Of a stretch of 7,188 bases of DNA, positions 6,281 through 7,188 are shown in pieces. This DNA is from Flavobacteriaceae bacterium. Lineage in GTDB: Bacteria > Bacteroidota > Bacteroidia > Flavobacteriales > Flavobacteriaceae. The notes beneath the pieces are model-generated. The model did no database searches, was not told the origin of the DNA, and was given only the letters and a program-made list of their open reading frames with translations. The stretch lies in assembly GCA_013042255.1 (NCBI GenBank), contig JABDQK010000115.1, positions 1 to 7,188 on the forward strand, written 5' to 3'. Position numbers and translations under genes: made by a program. Numbering within the stretch: the stretch's first letter is position 1; each line of letters begins with the position of its first letter.

Positions 6281-7188
6281 CTAACTTTTAATCGTGCGAT
6301 TCAGCAATACAAAATCTGCCATTACAAGGGCAGCCATCGCCTCAACAATGGGAACCGCCCTTGGTACTACGCAGGGGTCATGCCTGCCTTTGCCTTTAGT
6401 CTGGACCAGTTCACCTTTTTTATCGATGGTTTCATAGGGCTGGATTAAGGTGGCCACAGGTTTAAAGGCCACATTAAAATAGATGTCCATCCCGTTACTT
6501 ATTCCACCCTGTACTCCCCCGCTAAAATTTGTCTTAGTACTACCGTCAGTTTTATAGGCATCATTGTGTGCGCTTCCTTTCATTTTTACACCTTCAAATC
6601 CGCTGCCGTACTCAAATCCCTTTACCGCATTAATAGAAAGCATGGCCTTGCCAAGCTGGGCGTGTAATTTATCAAAGACAGGTTCGCCAAGACCGAGAGG
6701 TACATTTTGTATTACACCTGTGATCACGCCTCCAATGGTATCTCCTTCTTTTCGGACCTCTCTGATATGTGCTTCCATCTCCGCCGCAGTTGCCGCATCC
6801 GGGCAGCGAACAGGATTGGAATCGGTTTTTTTCAGATCGAGTTCCTGATAAGATTTATTTAAAGTAATACTTCCAACTTGTGAAACAAATGCATTGAATT
6901 TTAGTTCTTTTAAAAATTGCTTTGCTATAGCACCTGCGACCACTCTGCAGGCAGTTTCCCTGGCAGAACTTCGGCCTCCTCCGCGATAATCGCGAAAGCC
7001 ATATTTCTTGTCGTAGACGTAATCTGCATGGGAAGGTCGGTAAGAATCCTTGATATGATCGTAGTCTCCGGATTTCTGATTGCTGTTAAAGATCACAAAG
7101 CCGATGGGGGTACCTGTTGTCTTTCCTTCAAAAATACCTGAAAGGAATTTTACCTGATCGGCCTCTTTACGCTGGGTAACGATAGCCG
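6281..7188 (-). CDS. aroC: Chorismate synthase, N-terminus beyond the window
   Basis: The last enzyme of the shikimate pathway: it eliminates phosphate from 5-enolpyruvylshikimate 3-phosphate to give chorismate, using reduced FMN, and works as a cytoplasmic tetramer. The frame is open from the TAG at 6281-6283 to the right edge and shows 301 residues; about 50 N-terminal residues, with the GESHG signature, are missing because the window ends. Seen from the edge inward: [32 protein letters not shown], the FMN/substrate-binding stretch [27 protein letters not shown], and the C-terminal signature [13 protein letters not shown] followed by [10 protein letters not shown]. No frameshift or missing motif was noticed. 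The GTG in the IGFVIFN region (7094-7096) is an internal valine codon, not the start. Products feed aromatic amino acid, folate and menaquinone synthesis. The symporter gene follows 59 bp downstream on the same strand. Confidence 0.97.
   Translation of the reverse strand, partial: AIVTQRKEADQVKFLSGIFEGKTTGTPIGFVIFNSNQKSGDYDHIKDSYRPSHADYVYDKKYGFRDYRGGGRSSARETACRVVAGAIAKQFLKELKFNAFVSQVGSITLNKSYQELDLKKTDSNPVRCPDAATAAEMEAHIREVRKEGDTIGGVITGVIQNVPLGLGEPVFDKLHAQLGKAMLSINAVKGFEYGSGFEGVKMKGSAHNDAYKTDGSTKTNFSGGVQGGISNGMDIYFNVAFKPVATLIQPYETIDKKGELVQTKGKGRHDPCVVPRAVPIVEAMAALVMADFVLLNRTIKS

Noticed and set aside
7094..7096. GTG as start codon of chorismate synthase
   Set aside because: The frame continues to the window edge and encodes conserved chorismate synthase sequence upstream of this codon.

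Overview
The window looks like an ordinary core-chromosome segment of a member of the Bacteroidota, most likely class Flavobacteriia. Four signs point there: a MutS2-like protein that ends after its KOW/SH3-like module and has no Smr domain, an exact Bacteroidota-type -7 element (TAnnTTTG) just upstream of that gene, few Shine-Dalgarno sequences ahead of start codons, and a lipoprotein resembling the Bacteroidota DUF6340 family. This taxonomic call is inference from family memory; no database search was possible.

Layout. A plus-strand gene enters from the left edge and ends at 263; its visible C-terminal 86 residues resemble an NMT1/THI5-like substrate-binding protein. It converges with, and overlaps by 14 bp, the uracil-DNA glycosylase gene ung (250-915, minus). 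Behind ung lies a minus-strand gene for an outer-membrane-type lipoprotein with TPR-like repeats (994-2076). A 187-bp divergent intergenic region follows. The plus-strand pair mutS2-like (2264-4435) and DUF393/DCC-family protein (4436-4870) has no gap between genes. That pair converges, with 10 bp between the stop codons, on a minus-strand sodium-coupled dicarboxylate/amino-acid symporter (4881-6221). The last gene is chorismate synthase aroC (from 6281, minus), which runs off the right edge without its N-terminus.

How the genes relate. Two products act on DNA (Ung starts base-excision repair of uracil; the MutS2-like ATPase probably recognises branched DNA or stalled ribosomes). They are not in one transcription unit. 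aroC supplies chorismate for aromatic amino acids and menaquinone, and the symporter imports acidic amino acids or dicarboxylates. The arrangement looks like tightly packed housekeeping genes, not a specialised island. No mobile element, CRISPR array, RNA gene or phage feature was seen, and I found no convincing undescribed system. The points most worth a second look are the Smr-less MutS2 with its very basic linker, the symmetric sequence at the ung promoter/start, and the uncharacterised lipoprotein. No gene-free stretch exceeds 300 bases.
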